From Ophiura sarsii (Eukaryota > Echinodermata > Ophiuroidea > Amphilepidida > Ophiuridae), in contig CM069455.1 of the NCBI GenBank assembly GCA_035610835.1, positions 36,178,364 to 36,242,363 of the forward strand: DNA of 64,000 bases, given 5' to 3'. The notes beneath the pieces are model-generated. The model saw only the letters and a program-made list of their open reading frames with translations. It did not search any database and had not been told where the DNA came from. Both the position numbers and the translations under genes were made by a program. Shown here in pieces: positions 23,364 to 35,017 of this stretch (positions are counted from its first letter, which is position 1; every line of letters begins with the position of its first letter).

Positions 23364-25192
23364 TCTTACATACTGGTGGAGTGTATCTTGAGTTTGATGA
23401 AGCGAGCGTGTCGCCTTTTACCTATCGCAGCTCGTCCCCACACTGTCATACATAAATACTGCCCTATATACCACTTGGCTTAAAGGGACCCGTTACACTA
23501 CTCCCCCTTTTTGAAACCGAACCTCCTGATTCACTTCAGCCACCACTTTGTCAATTAGAAAGGATTGGTAGAAAAACATTTTGAAAATCACATTTTATGG
23601 AAACATTTGATACAATACTATAACTATAACACTAACTTTAACTGTTATAGCAAACTGATCTGAAGTACAAGTTGGTCAACACAAAAACTTCGCCAAAAGA
23701 CCTCAGTGGCTCTACTAGAAAAAAATACCATGAACCCCAGTATATCTACACACAGACATATAAATGTCAAGCAGAAGAACACACCAAGGTCTTAGCCAGA
23801 GACCCGTCCACCCGTCTTCTGGACGGGCAGATTACTCTCAGGACGGCCTCACAGATGTGATATTCTAAAAATAGTTATTGTAAGAGTTTAGTGAACTTTA
23901 AACTAGTTCTGACTGACAAATCAAAGCTAAAGCAGTCCATTTTGTAAACAAGTCACCAACAGAACCGTTATCTTCCATGCACATAAAATGGCATACACTC
24001 TGATCAGACCAGCTGTTGAAGGCAAGACTAATGAAGAGTATATCAAAGATGCACACCTACATATTCTTTTAATTTCATTGAGATATCTCTTTTGGTTTTT
24101 TCTTCATATTTTGGCTCACACTGTATCTTATATTTAATATCACGGGCGTAACACACGTCTTATCACCGGTGTCTTTACACCGGTATACAGACTATTGTAA
24201 ATTCACCGTTGTATCTAAAGCTGTAATAATTATGCTCCCCCGACATTACACAATGTACCTTTAAGTCTCATCAGGCGTGGCTAACCTGTTTTAGACCACG
24301 TTTAGCATGTTTAGAATATATGCTTTAATATAGGCAGATACACTGCCGCCCATAAGTATTTCCCTCTCTGGAAGCTTGCAAGTTATCACTGTGTTGTCGA
24401 CAAAGTATTAAACCATCAGACCCAATTACCATTTCATTGTGTTCATTGTACATTTTATACCAATAAATTCATGTTTCTTATTCAGATTCATGATTTAAAA
24501 GCATTATAATTCATGATTCTATCGAGCAAGTCAAAATTCCAATGTAAAATCGCCGTAGTAAATCACCTCATGAATATCAATTAGCTCATTATCGGCAGTG
24601 TAACGCTATAGGAATTTTCAACTGAGATCGACTGGTGATGGAAAACTTCATGTGCAGAAATGTATAAATGATAATTGGTATGCGCAGTGTCTTAGCTGTT
24701 CTCAATGTTGTTAGTTTTAAAATATAAGTCTTTGCTTCTATTTCCAGCTTATTTTGAATCACTTCACCCGCAATGTTATGCTATCTCACAGTGTTTCCAA
24801 ATTAATGAGGCCTAATGTTGTTTTTACATGCCTGTACGCAACTATTCATATGTAAGATGTAGGAGAAGTAATATAATGAGAATACCGGTAACTGCAGTAT
24901 AGGGGTTTCTTATGTTCTGTATTATATATTGTTGCCCTTCAACAAGGCACGGTTTTAATTAACCAAAATAACCACAAATAATGAAGACCATAGTCTCAAT
25001 CTACTTGTATTAAATATTTGAAAGTTTTCAAAAGAAATAATTATCAGTATGCTGATGTGTCTCTAACTCCAAATATATTACTAACAAGCACCTGATGTGT
25101 ATGGAGACAGGCATTGACAGTTTGACAGTTTTACTTGTACCATGGATGAAGTATCACATCTTGAAATAGACAGGCAGGATATAGCGTTTTAT
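23364..25192. other. Unassigned intergenic interval
   Basis: No gene found. Small features only: a hairpin CACCGGTGTCTTTACACCGGT near 24163, and TACACTGCCGCCCATAAGTA near 24340, which resembles a Tc1-type end without a partner. Confidence 0.35.
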
Positions 25193-25275
25193 GTACGTTA
25201 CATGAAATTACAGGTGACATGGAATTACAGGTGACATGAAATCACAGGTGACATGAAATTACAGGTTACATGACA
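25193..25275. repeat. 17-bp tandem repeat, four to five copies
   Basis: ACATGAAATTACAGGTG repeated with minor changes, immediately left of the mariner-like MITE. Confidence 0.85.
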
Positions 25276-25277
25276 TA

Positions 25278-25983
25278 CAGGGTGTATCAGAAAGAACTGT
25301 ACCGTGTTTCTAAAATACATAAAAAAACCAAAATGATTATTGTTTTAAATGTAAACACCTGCAATATAAAGGTTAACATGTTTCCTATATTATATGTTAA
25401 TTTCATTGAGATATCTCTTTTTGTTCTCGTGTGGCAAGGCATAATCGAAAATCGATGAAAATCGTATTTTCAATTTCAATCAATCCTCTCTACCACTTAC
25501 CCAACATTTCAAACAATGTAGCCCACACCACATAAGCAATATTCAAAACTCCCGCCAAAGAAAGGAAAGTTAAAACCACTCAAGCAGAACAAATCTTGGT
25601 TTATTTGCGGATTAAAAATCAAAATGTATCTCCAAATTTCACCCATAAAAGTATGCAAATAATAAAAAGTTATACAAGTGATGTGAACAGTTGAGATATG
25701 GCGACCAAAAATAAGCCCTGTCCTATGGACGGATGGATATCTCAGGTAGGGTTAGTAATTTCACAGATTTTTAAATTCATCATTTCGACCAAAATTGAAA
25801 TCTACCATCTTTACCAGAAAGTCTGTATTTTCCATCAGAAATGTCCGATTTTCGAAATTTAAAATTCTTATGAAAGCTGGACGTTTGCGCAAGAGATTTG
25901 TGAAAACGGTTTGAACAATATCAATCGAATTCATACCGTAATAAATCATATTGCTTCGGTACAGTTCTTTCTGATACACCCTG
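25278..25983. mobile_element. Mariner/Tc1-type MITE, 706 bp
   Basis: Perfect terminal inverted repeat of about 27 bp starting CAGGGTGTATCAGAAAGAAC. TA lies directly outside both ends (25276-25277 and 25984-25985), the target duplication of the IS630-Tc1-mariner superfamily. The two small ORFs reading YQKELYR from each end are only the translated repeat. No transposase. Confidence 0.85.
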
Positions 25984-25985
25984 TA

Positions 25986-26965
25986 TATGAATACATTTTA
26001 ATCACGTTTGACCTCTTTTGACTTTTGTATGTAATTATTATATCATTTTATATGTATTCCAGGAGTCAACAGCTTAAATTTGATACCAAACATGATATTT
26101 TGTTTATAAGACCAACTATATTTGTCATAAATATAACATTATTTTATAAATCTAAAATTATCCCTTTTTTCTCAAATATACCGATTATTATTAACACTAG
26201 AACGTTATTTATTGAACAAATCACGTATAAATTGTATTCAGTTTGACCTAGGCCCAAGTTTTTTGGAAAATTATATTTTGATCATTTTTCGAAAGATTAT
26301 AGGGCAACCTTTGAGTTCCCTAAATATAAACACATCGCAACTACTAGAGCTAACCCGCAACACGCATGTTTTTTTTTGTTATTTTTGTAATTGAATACAA
26401 TGATGTAACGATACCATAGGTCGTTTCTAGTCCCTCCATTCGATTGTCCCTGGGCTTAGTTGAGTGGATGTTGGCCCTTTTCATAGCAAGATTCAAAGCA
26501 CCGTGGTACTACACAAAAGAGGCTACATTATATTGTTACAACGTGTATTGCACTGACAATCAAAGTTACCGCGGAAAAATCAATCCAGATTGACAAAGCG
26601 GTAGTCCCACTCTTGATGGTCCGACGCTTGCGTGTTTACCTCCATTCTTGTATTGAAAATATCTATTTATCTCAAATCACTACTAATTTTGGTAAATAAC
26701 TTCATGTTTTTGATATTGCAATGTGTAAAAACCAGGCAAAGTACTCTACATATCATAACGAAACAGTGACAGGCAGTTGAATTATATTATAAGATGTGGA
26801 TCAAAATGTAAATAAAAATAAGTCGATATTCAAAATGTTGAACAGTTTATATTTCAACAGAATAATCGCGCGAATCCGCGCCCACTGAAAAAGGTTTAAT
26901 ACAATTACTTATACACCATATCTGTCTTGATATAACAGAATCATAAAATTAATAATATAAATTCA
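25986..26965. other. Unassigned intergenic interval
   Basis: AT-rich and without recognisable coding, repeat or RNA features. Confidence 0.4.
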
Positions 26966-27014
26966 ATGTCAAATCAATTTTTTAGTAAACTTGACAATAT
27001 TCTTTTATTTTCAG

Positions 27015-27259
27015 TTTATTCAGAATACATTGTTCTTGGCACCGCAGAGAGTGTATTTAGGGGAGAGAAAGCAATGTTTGACCGTACATTCCGATCCCCA
27101 AATGAACCACTTATTATGACAATGTTTAAAATAGGCCATTATAACGTATCACAAATTTACTGGATTGAACATCTAATTAAATTGGCTGGCAACTTCGGCG
27201 GTGATTATCATCGCTCAAAGAAGAGGTGTGCGCAATTGATGGGACAATTGCATGATTAG
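27015..27259 (+). CDS. Possible exon, unknown product
   Basis: Preceded by a good splice-acceptor sequence (TTTTATTTTCAG ending at 27014) and open for about 80 codons to a TAG at 27257-27259. The peptide contains RTFRSPNEPLIMTMFKIGHY and a basic HRSKKRC patch. I recognise no family. A second open stretch (27284-27547) and a third (27760-27999, after TTGTTCTCAG) follow, but no donor sites link them. It may be chance. Confidence 0.15.
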
Positions 27260-28184
27260 GGTTGCGTAACAAGACCTTTCTCCTTGTGTATTAGCTTCAT
27301 GTTCAAAGGCAGTCACTTGTACCTATTTACAAATCATCTTGTGTTGAAGCCATGGTTGTTAAAGATTTGTTCAGCCCCTAATATGGAAATATCACAATGG
27401 TACAGTGTAAAACCCGAGAAAAGTGCTTCCCGTAAGACATTCCGTTACCCCTATCGTGCTGGAGCATGCGATTATTATAGACATGTGGGGTATTGTCTCC
27501 TCGATAAGAATATCGCTGTTGGTAAATTAAAATCGTGTGCTAATTAGCTTTAATTAACCAAAATAAAGAACCAATACCTAAATTTAATGCAGTATATACT
27601 ATTTTAGCAACACTACTCTATTTAATTTACGGCGAACTCACTAATGTGTCTCTTTATGCTGCTATTGAATGGAGTTGCCATCTCCAGTTCGAATTCCATT
27701 GATCATGAATATCTTAAAGGAAACAAACCGCGAGTTCCTTTTAGGAATATTTACTGGTATTGTTCTCAGGTATGCAGCTATCGCTCGTAAATCCGACGTC
27801 ATTCGTCTTAGCATGCTGTATTCAGCTCTGTGTACTAAAGTGTGACACGGAGGGACTGGATTCTCTAAATCGTCAGATAGCTACGGACGAGTTAGGGACT
27901 GACACGGTTATTTTATTGAATAATTTTAGAAGCATCAAAGCTACAGTGCAACAGAGCATAAATTTCCAAATATTGAATTATAAATATAGTGCCTCCTGAT
28001 TGTTGTACAACAATGAACATTTCAATCCTAAGTATGTGTATCATATATAATTAAAACAGCTTTGTTTTAAAGTACTATTTCGTGTCCTTGTATGATTATC
28101 AGCATTGTTACATTTTTAATTAAACCTGATTTCGGATTGGCCAATACTTGATTATCCATACACGCTAATCCAACCAGCTACTGC
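27260..28184. other. Unassigned, with one arm of a distant inverted repeat
   Basis: The segment near 27441-27485 (TTCCGTTACCCCTATCGTG, then TGGAGCATGCGATT) recurs inverted at about 31763-31800. No other structure is visible. Confidence 0.35.
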
Positions 28185-28690
28185 CTATTTCCTTTCATGG
28201 CTATTTAAACATTTCTTTTTTATTTAGACTTAGTGCAGGCCTTTAACACGATACCTGTTTGTACGCCCATGCATGTCAGCACACGGTCACCTAAAAGTGA
28301 CATACTTCATTATGACTGCACACTGGCGAATTGCATTTCAAATCTCCTGTAGCGCGAATTTCAAACCACTGGTCCTTTAGCATGAGCATGTCCTTGAATA
28401 TTCCTTCCATTGTTTTTCCTATTTCCTTTCATGGGCCTTTTTCCTATTTCCTTTCATGGCCTTGACTATTTAAACATTTCTTTTTTTATTTAGACTTAGT
28501 GCAGGCCTTTAACACGATACCTGTTTGTACACCCATGCATGTCAGCACACGGTCACCTAAAAGTAACATACATGTACTTCATTATGACTGCACACTGGCG
28601 AATTGCATTTCAAATTTCCTGTAGCGCGAATTTCAAATCACTGGTCCTTTAGCATGAGCATGTCCTTGAATATTCCTTCCATTGTTTGCG
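28185..28690. repeat. Direct duplication of about 235 bp
   Basis: Copy 1 is about 28185-28413 and copy 2 about 28452-28688. Both run from CTATTTAAACATTTCTTTTT through TGCAGGCCTTTAACACGATA to TCCTTGAATATTCCTTCCAT. Differences are few, so the duplication is fairly young. TATTTCCTTTCATGG occurs three times at the join. Confidence 0.9.
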
Positions 28691-28747
28691 TGCATGACTG
28701 CACAAGTATTAATAGACTTTTTTTTCTTCTCTTTTTAAGTATACTAA

Positions 28748-29252
28748 GGGCCGTATTCTCGTACTAAACACGGTTTTAGCTTAAAACCGTGTTTAACTAA
28801 ACTCGTGTCTAACTAAAACGCGAGTTTATCTTTTAAACAACGTGTTTAACTAAACACGGTTTTAAACTCTGCGCATCTCGTCCCCAGGGTGGTTGTGCGT
28901 CACTGTATACAGGTATTTATTTTTGTTGTGGCCCTAATAGGTTACAATAGATATCGACTGAATACCTCAAACGCACGTGTATTTTTAATACTACACAATC
29001 TGATCGGCAGCTTACATCGGGCACGGTTGAGTAATCATTCAAGGCATACAGTTCGTGTATTTGTTTGGTTAAACGCGCCTTAAACTACCCCCATACCCAT
29101 GTTTTAAGTTAGACACTTTTCAGTGAGTTAGACGCGTGTTTAAGTAAAACAAATGTACGAGAATCGCGATTAGTTAAACGCTGTGTCTAAAGTCAAAGTT
29201 AGACGCGTGTTTAGCTTAAAACCGTGTTTAACTACGTACGAGAATACGGGCC
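28748..29252. mobile_element. Harbinger-like MITE, about 505 bp
   Basis: Ends GGGCCGTATTCTCGTAC and, inverted, GGCCCGTATTCTCGTAC. Sub-terminal palindromic words (AAACACGGTTTTAGC, TTAGACGCGTGTTTA) repeat in both orientations. The flanks are TAA on the left and TTA on the right, approximating a TWA target duplication. The 64-codon ORF inside is not convincing. Confidence 0.7.
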
Positions 29253-29255
29253 TTA

Positions 29256-31004
29256 TGTTTGGAGGACGATATTTTGAATACTAAAGGGAAATTGAATTAT
29301 CTGCTCAGACCATTCTTTTAGGCACATTTTTACCTTTAATTTGATACCATGCAAGTCTGGTTTGGATACACGGTATTACTTAATAATTTCAACGAGTTTG
29401 GTCATTAATTAAGCTTAATTAAGACAGATTTTGGGTTTTTGTTAAAAGTAAAGATAAATGTGAACTTTTTCTCAAACAGTATCGTTGGCAATGATGGGAA
29501 CTTTATTTCCTGTAACTTTGGTGTTAATAGCATTTATAGTTTTTGCTGGAAATTCCAAAAAGCAAAATGTTAATGTATTTCTTTATAATATGCTAATCAT
29601 ATGCAAATAAGGTCAAACCATTTTTTTTCTTCTTCTATGACATTAAATCACCAAGCTGTATTCTATAATATGATATTGTCTCCTTGTCTTACATATGTTA
29701 CCTTTTGAATTAGAGCGTAATTTCAATAACATGCACTTTTGGAAATTTATGCTCTGTTGCACTGTAGCTACTTGGCAATAAGGATATCGATTTAAAATGA
29801 TTATGAGTTAACAGTTTCATGTTTGGAAAAGGGACGAGATGTATATTTATTTATCTATTTATTTCCTTTAAATTGAAACAAGTGATCGCAACCAATATCG
29901 AGGTCCGTATTTTTACTATGTTATAACTACATGATTAATTTCATAAAATCCTAAATAAAAATCAAATAATTAAATATTTGGCATTCTCATTTTTGGTCGC
30001 GGGCGGGAAACAATACGCCTATAAACACAGAAGAGTCCATTTTAATTGGCCTAGAACACCTTGAGTCATTATATTGATGTTAACTTCGGGATTATTTAAT
30101 TTAAATGTTGGTATATAATTTGTTTCCCGTCACCCACAGTTTCAGCAATCTCTTTAGCGGTATTTAATTTGTTTGTGGTTTCGGATTGTTATCTCAGCAG
30201 TTGAGGATCCTGAGAAAAAAACCCACGTTAAATGCTGTGAAATTTATGCCAAGATCTATATGGCCTTTTTTAAATGAGGTTAATTTGTCTTTAAGATACT
30301 TTAAAAAAATGTGTTGTAATTGATTCACCGTCAATACAAATGACTCGTGGAAGCAGATCCCTAGTACTAGACTCATTGAAGCCATACTAAGGCATATGCC
30401 TTAAATTTCAATTTCAATTGCCACTGAACCATGCCCTTAAAACAATATTGGTCTAGGATCGATAAACTTTGTGTGTATAGTTATCAATCGATCACTCTTT
30501 ATTTGAATAAAATAAACAAATAAAAACGTTAGACTTAAAAATAAAGCCCCTTTTCAGGGTCAATTACACCAAGTCATTTGTTTACGTGTTTTGTGTCACT
30601 TTTGTGGTCATTTGATACAAAAATAAATGGGTGACTAAAAACAAGAAATGTAACTTTATTTAAATTGTAGTTGGTGTATAGTTGGCTATCATGGAAAGGG
30701 GTTATTTTTTAAGAGTGCATAAGGCAGTTTTCCTACATATATATGGTGCACATGATAGACGAATTACTCTAGCTCCAGTTCGAGGCCCGCCCATGCAAGG
30801 ACGATAAATATGGGTCGAACGGGTTGGTCCATATCTTTGAAAAGGCATACATTAGGAATGTTTGTAAATAACCATTATTTTTTAATTTTTTTGTCTCCTA
30901 TCCCGACTGGTCCTAATTAAGTTTAGAAACTGTTGCACACCAATAACACTAAAAATAGGTGTAAATTCACGCACGGTGCTGTTTATATGGATATTATGCT
31001 CAGG
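29256..31004. other. Unassigned intergenic interval
   Basis: No gene, repeat array or RNA seen; AT-rich with short poly-T runs. Confidence 0.4.
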
Positions 31005-31294
31005 TGAAGATATCAATGTAATAATTCATGAATGCTATCTACTGAAGATAGCAATATAACATATGTTATCTGAAGATAGCAATGTAGTATATTAGTATAC
31101 TATCTACTTAAGATAGCAATATAACATACGGTTATCTACTAAAGATAGTAATGTGTACTATGTAATGGGTACTATCTACTGAAGATAGAAATGTAACGCC
31201 GGGTGTTTATCTACTGATGAAGAAAGCATTAATATTGGGTTATATCTAAGTGATGAATGCAATAATATATGGGTGCTATCTACTGTAGATAGCA
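31005..31294. repeat. Array of small hairpins with paired GATA motifs
   Basis: The word CTATCTACTGAAGATAGC and its variants recur six or seven times at 26-70 bp spacing. Each can fold (CTATCT pairs with AGATAG), and each half is a WGATAR site. The spacers are AT-rich with ATGTAACAT-like words. Confidence 0.75.
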
Positions 31295-31313
31295 GACATC
31301 CGAGTTGTAATGG

Positions 31314-31345
31314 TTTATGTGTTTGTTTGTTTGTTTGTTTGTTTA
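31314..31345. repeat. (GTTT)n microsatellite
   Basis: About six GTTT units. Confidence 0.85.
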
Positions 31346-31999
31346 TTCGCGAACTGCACTACACCTTAACCAGCTTTAAACTAAGGCCTCCTCCATTCAA
31401 CAACAAAACATTCAGAGATTTTTGTTATTCTCCAAAAGAACTATATATGAATTAAAACAGCAACACCCCTATTCAATTTCCTTTGGGTACCGATGATGTT
31501 GACAAATTAGGTGTCATTGTAATGATTGCAGGTATTAAATCGATTTCATTAAAAACGAGTTCTGCTAATACCCGTGATTCCAAAGCTATAAAAGGGCAAC
31601 CCATCGGTCCATTTCAATAGCGTCTTTCTACTCAATAGACAACAGATAAAGCAATCGATTCACAAATGACGGTCATTGGAATGGAAAGTGATGGTACATT
31701 GGCATACGCTATAACTAATTTTAGGGACTGCAGTTTTGTTTTGCTTAATTAGGGTACATGAATCGCTTGCTCCAACACGATAGGGGTAACGGAAATTATG
31801 TTAATGAGCTACCTTTTCCTCTACCATAAGCGAAACGTACTGGTTTTGTCATGACGTTTATGGAACATATGAACAGATGGTCACCAAGTATTCGTCGTAT
31901 GGAGCAGACGAATACACTAATGTTTCACATTCATTCTACAGACGATTAGAGATAAATGTTACGCTCGCGTCCAAAGGTTGAAGAATTTACGCAGTTTAG
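31346..31999. other. Unassigned, includes right arm of distant inverted repeat
   Basis: Non-coding. Near 31763-31800 it carries the inverted partner (AATCGCTTGCTCCAACACG, then ATAGGGGTAACGGAA) of 27441-27485. Confidence 0.35.
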
Positions 32000-32648
32000 T
32001 CATATAATAAAGCGTGATCTTTCGCTGGGACATTGCGGATTAAGCAGCGAGTTGACATACATTAGAAACAGACAGGTGTATCGAATCTTTGAATCGATAC
32101 CTGCCACGCACGTTGGACAAGCTGCCCCTACAATAATATAGACACAATATGGCGTCATGCATATACCCATGGCGAGTACCAAAACAGCTGAAGTAGCAGC
32201 TGGTTTAATGTATCTGTTTTGAAATTTATTGGCTAAATAATGTGCTGGTTTTTCATCAGTTTCAGGCGCCATAGACAATGAGTTTGGATCCTTACTCACT
32301 ACCACGATTGGTCTTGTCGTAGCCGGCAAAGACTCGGTTTTCTGAATAGTAAGATGATCGGCAATGTGGTGTTCAACCGGAAGGGCAATTTGGCTGGCAA
32401 CTGGTGCGGCAACCTGTCCGGGTACCTGAGCTGTAATTTCGCTAGCAATTGGTTCGGCTATCTGACCGGCTTCTATCACAGTAATCCGGCCGGTTACCAT
32501 GGCTAGCCGGTCGGTAACCCGTCGATCAATAGCGGCAAAGGCAACACGTTGGTTTTTCCTAACGTGTTTACGCAGAAAGAACCCAAATACAGCAACGTAA
32601 TCACAACCAGAACAGGCAATACACTGAAGAAAAGAAAGATGAACACCG
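32000..32648 (-). pseudogene. Rhodopsin-like GPCR fragment, TM5 to TM7
   Basis: Remnant of a single-exon class A receptor. Reading down the minus strand: a TM5-like stretch (FFSVLPVLVVITLLY) in one frame near 32630-32575; then, after a frameshift, RKHVRKN and a long polar third loop; then TM6 (SAVLVLAMGICMTPYCVY, with CMTP in place of CWxP); then TM7 (LFLMYVNSLLNP). After NP the usual xxY is lost, which looks like a second shift, and the frame stops at RFII. TM1-4 are absent. A hAT MITE lies immediately upstream of TM5, followed by an assembly gap that could hide the rest. The ligand class cannot be told; an amine-type receptor is possible. Confidence 0.6.
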
Positions 32649-32814
32649 CAGTGGCGTAGCTCAGAGGGGGGGGGGGGGGGGGGGGGGGGGTGGGGGGGGG
32701 GGGTGCAGGGGCAAATCCCCCCCCCCCTGACGAAAAGAAAATCTGGGCCCTCGCCCCCCACCCCCCTAAAAAAGAAAAAGTGGTGAGAAAAAAAGAAAAT
32801 AGGAAAAAATTGAG
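32649..32814 (-). mobile_element. hAT MITE, left 166 bp, cut by assembly gap
   Basis: Starts CAGTGGCGTAGCTCAGAGG, then about 35 G, TGCAGGGGCAAAT, 13 C and a purine-rich tail ending TTGAG. It matches the complete element at 33868-34109 in reverse orientation up to that point. The remaining third falls in the N run. The 8 bases before it are GAACACCG; the matching duplication would lie in or past the gap. Confidence 0.75.
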
Positions 32815-32914
32815 NNNNNNNNNNNNNNNNNNNNNNNNNNNNNNNNNNNNNNNNNNNNNNNNNNNNNNNNNNNNNNNNNNNNNNNNNNNNNNNNNNNNNN
32901 NNNNNNNNNNNNNN
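32815..32914. other. Assembly gap, 100 N
   Basis: Exactly 100 N, a conventional placeholder, so the true length is unknown. It follows G and C homopolymers that probably broke the reads. Confidence 0.99.
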
Positions 32915-33159
32915 TAATGGTTTCTTAGGACAGTGGTAATAGATCAGTCACACTTACCTCTACAGACAATGTCGTCGAGACCTAGACATCCCTTCATTTA
33001 CAAATGGCTACTTTAACAAACCCCTACAACCTATTCACCTTACTTATCTCTCTGAACTCACTAACAGCAACTATATCGGCGACTCATGGTTCCGGTTGGA
33101 TCCAAAACATGCCTACACATATCCAAACTATAATCAATGCCAACCACCATAATCACCAA

Positions 33160-33240
33160 ATATGAAAACCGCCCCATAGGAGAACCGCCACATACGAAAA
33201 CCGCCACATACGAAAACCGCTACACCCGAGAACCGCTCTA
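33160..33240. repeat. 17-bp tandem repeat
   Basis: AACCGCCACATACGAAA repeated about four times with variation (AACCGCTACACCCGAG at the end). Confidence 0.75.
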
Positions 33241-33404
33241 GTTAATCACACTATAGGTAGGGATTTCTGTGCAGAAATGAATGTCTCTCTGCTTCCGGAA
33301 TAAAATGATACTAAGATCATCTCTGTAGGTCAAGCGGGTCAGGAGATTTTTTTTTCTTCTTGCGTCAAATGTTGCCCAATTTTTGTCTAAATAATGTCAA
33401 AATG

Positions 33405-33720
33405 GCTTGGTCTTACCGTCACTCGCCAGCTTGGTCTTACCGTAACTCGCCGGCTGGTCTTACCGTAACTCGCCGTGTGGTTTTACCGTAACTCACCGTC
33501 TGGTCTTACCGTAACTCACCGGCTAGTCTGAACGTAACTCGCCGGCTTGGTCTTACCGTAACTCGCCGGCTGGTCTTACCTTAACTTGCCGGCTGGTCTT
33601 ACCGTAATTCGCCGGATTGGTCTTACCGTAACTGCCAGATTGGTGTTACCGTAACTCACCGGGTGGTCCTACCATAACTCGCCGGCTGGTCTTACCGTAA
33701 CTCTCCCATAACTTACCGCC
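33405..33720. repeat. 23-bp minisatellite
   Basis: About twelve units of TGGTCTTACCGTAACTCGCC plus GGC. The last units shorten to CATAACTCGCCG. Confidence 0.9.
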
Positions 33721-33867
33721 CCATAACTCGCCGTTTATCCATCCCCATTTATGTGCATGTATTTAGTATTGTTTATCTCTGTATTATTGTTTCAGAAAAC
33801 ACAGCACAGTTGTTGAATAATAAAACTGAATACAGAAGAAAACATTTAAATAGATTACTTCCTGGTC

Positions 33868-34109
33868 CAGTGGCGTAGCTAGGAATTTTTTCAATTTTTC
33901 AATTTGCACAGTCAATAAAAAATCGCACAGTCAAAAAAAAAAACCTTCAATTTGGCTAATAACCTTGGTATTTTTTCTCAATTTTTTTCTATTTCCTTTT
34001 TTTCTCCCCCCCCCCCCTTTTTTTTAGGGGGTGGGGGGCGGGGGCCCAAATGGTTTTTTTTTTGTCAGGGGGGCATTCCCCCCCCCCCCCCCCTTGAGCT
34101 ACGCCACTG
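33868..34109. mobile_element. hAT MITE, complete, 242 bp
   Basis: Ends CAGTGGCGTAGCT and AGCTACGCCACTG, flanked by a perfect 8-bp target duplication TCCTGGTC (33860-33867 and 34110-34117). These are the two hallmarks of hAT elements. Inside are T-rich DNA, C and G homopolymers and GGGGGCATTCCCCC. No transposase. Confidence 0.95.
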
Positions 34110-34259
34110 TCCTGGTCAATATTGCATCAACGTGCAAACCGCATCCTCTGTTGCAAACAGTACGATCTCATCACAAATAGACTATACAAACCTCCTAATC
34201 ACATCAAGGCTCATGTTATTATTGTTAGCAACTATAGAATGTGAACATCTGCATTCATA

Positions 34260-34595
34260 GCCTATATTTTAATTTTTTTAAACTTCTGTATTCATTTTAC
34301 AGTAAAAGCCTACATGTGTTTGTACTTGTACTGACGTAGTGATGGTAAAGTGAACAAAATCCGAAGGTGTCAAGTGTAGTTTCCAAATCTTCGCCAGTGC
34401 CAGGGTGTCTGAAGATGTCAATAAAGAAAGGTGGGTGTTTGAATTTTAAATAAATTTAGTTTAAATGAATTGCCATCCACATTGCAAATATTCATCGGTG
34501 ATGTCAATTTACATGAATGCCCTATGAGTGTGAACATTGTAACAAATCCTTTGCGCGAAAAAAGCCACTAACAAAAACATTTCATTCAGATCTAA
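34260..34595 (+). pseudogene. C2H2 zinc-finger module A (degraded)
   Basis: A block with two exon-like parts. The first starts after ATTCATTTTACAG and continues with AAAAGCCTACATGTG. The second (34517-34595) reads MPYECEHCNKSFARKKPL, a zinc-finger start with C-x2-C, F and L in place, but the first histidine position is T. Modules B and C are paralogues. Immediately after it a 1.5-kb transposon is inserted at TAA. Zinc fingers of this kind bind DNA; this copy is unlikely to work. Confidence 0.55.
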
Positions 34596-34941
34596 GGGAG
34601 CGTTCATAAACACTTTGGTTGGTATGGCGTGCTGGAAAATTATAGGGGGTTCCAAAAATGTTGATACTCTGCAAAGGGGGGGTCAAAAAAGTTTTGAAAA
34701 CCCTTATAGGGGTCAAAAAAGTTTGAACACTCGTTAATGTCAACATTTTCTAGGGCCTTCGCCGCCTGACCCCTGCTTACCTATGCACACTATTTGTTCA
34801 TATGTTTCAGTGAAATTTAAAATTTCAAACCCGGATTCACACTCACACAATGTTGTGATGGCATACAAATATAGAGAGGGATCCCCATCTGTACAGGTGG
34901 GTGACGGGCCAGGTGCGGCAGCCAGCAGCCATACCTTTCCA

Positions 34942-34949
34942 TAGTGTGT

Positions 34950-34999
<50 letters not shown>
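34942..34999. repeat. (GT)n followed by about 37 G
   Basis: Simple sequence inside the Harbinger-type element; it generates spurious glycine-rich and proline-rich ORFs on the two strands. Confidence 0.95.
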
Positions 35000-35000
<1 letters not shown>

Positions 35001-35017
35001 GGCAAGTCAATATCTTT

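Noticed and set aside
23480..23520. GGGACCCGTTACACTACTCCC as an LTR-retrotransposon edge
   Set aside because: No primer-binding site, LTR pair or pol gene in the vicinity.
24335..24365. Tc1-like end TACACTGCCGCCCATAAGTA
   Set aside because: No inverted partner or TA-flanked opposite end within a sensible distance.
32690..32814. Plus-strand ORF running into the gap
   Set aside because: Made of G and C runs and then N; it is hAT MITE sequence.
32915..33010. Donor-like AGAG-GTAAGT on the minus strand after the gap, as an upstream GPCR exon
   Set aside because: The sequence before it has no receptor-like residues and the frame is short; no link to the TM5-TM7 remnant.
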